Assembly (NCBI GenBank): GCA_002495485.1
Contig: DAFH01000048.1
Span: 2,673 to 8,525 of the forward strand
Length of the DNA: 5,853 nucleotides
Direction of reading: 5' to 3'
Source: Candidatus Bathyarchaeota archaeon UBA185
GTDB taxonomy: Archaea > Thermoproteota > Bathyarchaeia > 40CM-2-53-6
Positions 5,481 to 5,853 of this stretch are shown piece by piece; the stretch's first letter is position 1, and every line of letters starts with the position of its first letter. The notes under the pieces were generated by a model, which saw only the letters and a list, made by a program, of their open reading frames with translations, did no database searches and was not told the origin of the DNA. The position numbers and the translations under genes are program-made.

Positions 5481-5853
5481 CTAGAAGAGTCTGACTATCT
5501 TCTTGGTCGGAAGAATATCAGCGAGGTACCAGAACTTGAGATACTGCAGACCGGTCCTATACTGGAGCTCGGTGAAAGAGTTGACCGCGTCTTCTGCGAT
5601 GACCGTCTCATAGCCTCTGAAGAACGCGTCTGCCGTAGTGTGTCTAACGCAACAGTCAGTATGCAAACCCGACAGTATCAGAGTGTTCGCGCCCCTTCCG
5701 TCGTGGCTCCGCTTGAGTTCGCGTTCCAGTTTCGTGTTGAAGAAGCTGCTGTAGGTTGTTTTTGGAATCTGGGCATCTCTCTTGCGAGGCCTGAGATCGC
5801 TTATCACTCGCGCGCCTTTGCTTCCGCGCATCGCATGCTCGCCCCACCGCTCG
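5481..5853 (-). CDS. Isochorismatase/nicotinamidase-family cysteine hydrolase, C-terminal part
   Basis: The visible 123 residues are the C-terminal two thirds of a cysteine hydrolase; the N-terminus, with the catalytic Asp, is beyond the right edge. The frame is open to the edge (ERWGEHAMRGSKGARVI), so the ATG at 5831 is internal. Family marks: W.EHAMRGSKGA, typical of the strand before the active site; PKTTYSSFFNTKL with the likely catalytic Lys; SGLHTDCCVRHTTADAF, the TDxCVxxT nucleophile motif in which the second Cys (codon near 5649-5651) is catalytic; and FRGYETVIAEDAV. Nicotinamidase (nicotinamide to nicotinate, NAD salvage), isochorismatase and other amidases share these motifs and cannot be separated without the N-terminal metal site. 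It is followed in the same frame, after only TAG, by the nucleoside hydrolase, so the two are very likely on one transcript. The end at KKIVRLF is a natural length for the family. Confidence 0.87.
   Translation of the reverse strand, partial: ERWGEHAMRGSKGARVISDLRPRKRDAQIPKTTYSSFFNTKLERELKRSHDGRGANTLILSGLHTDCCVRHTTADAFFRGYETVIAEDAVNSFTELQYRTGLQYLKFWYLADILPTKKIVRLF

Noticed and set aside
5831..5831. ATG at 5831 as the start of the cysteine hydrolase
   Set aside because: The frame stays open to the window edge and the extra residues ERWGEHA match the family ahead of MRGSKGA, so this Met is internal.

Overview
The window looks archaeal. A methylmalonyl-CoA-mutase-type large subunit ends without a fused B12 domain. 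Several genes use TTG starts. AT-rich TATA-like boxes lie about 30 bases ahead of start codons that mostly lack a well-placed Shine-Dalgarno. Two small membrane proteins carry C-terminal zinc ribbons, a common archaeal design. I cannot name the lineage; GC is judged by eye to be near 50%. There are no RNA genes, CRISPR arrays, insertion sequences or gene-free stretches over 300 bases.

Layout. On the plus strand, 2-802 is the 3' part of an acyl-CoA mutase large subunit, broken by an in-frame TGA at 236-238. After 48 bases comes a Nudix hydrolase (851-1417) with an ADP-ribose pyrophosphatase signature. Everything further right is on the minus strand, so the Nudix gene converges on its neighbour. 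Reading that strand from the right: a partial isochorismatase/nicotinamidase-family cysteine hydrolase (5481-5853), a nucleoside hydrolase (4515-5435, with coding similarity reaching about 5480), a small VOC/glyoxalase-fold protein (4084-4434), an uncharacterised polytopic membrane protein (2971-3984), and two neighbouring membrane proteins with C-terminal zinc ribbons (2339-2866 and 1511-2206).

Functional links. The cysteine hydrolase and nucleoside hydrolase probably share a transcript. They could act in sequence in nucleoside or NAD salvage, with ribosides cleaved to free base and nicotinamide then deamidated. The Nudix enzyme would fit the ADP-ribose side of NAD turnover but lies on the other strand. 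The mutase belongs to propionyl-CoA/methylmalonyl-CoA or related branched acyl-CoA metabolism.

Most notable points. (1) The cysteine hydrolase and nucleoside hydrolase are in the same frame and separated only by one TAG. A perfect 8-bp hairpin starts 4 bases after that TAG, and no standard start codon precedes the conserved N-terminus of the second enzyme. (2) A TGA replaces what is normally a Leu codon in an otherwise intact mutase. (3) A perfect 9+1+9 palindrome lies before the membrane protein gene. (4) Three regularly spaced GC(A)GTTTT elements lie upstream of a strong TATA box. Sequencing or assembly error is a live alternative for the first two.
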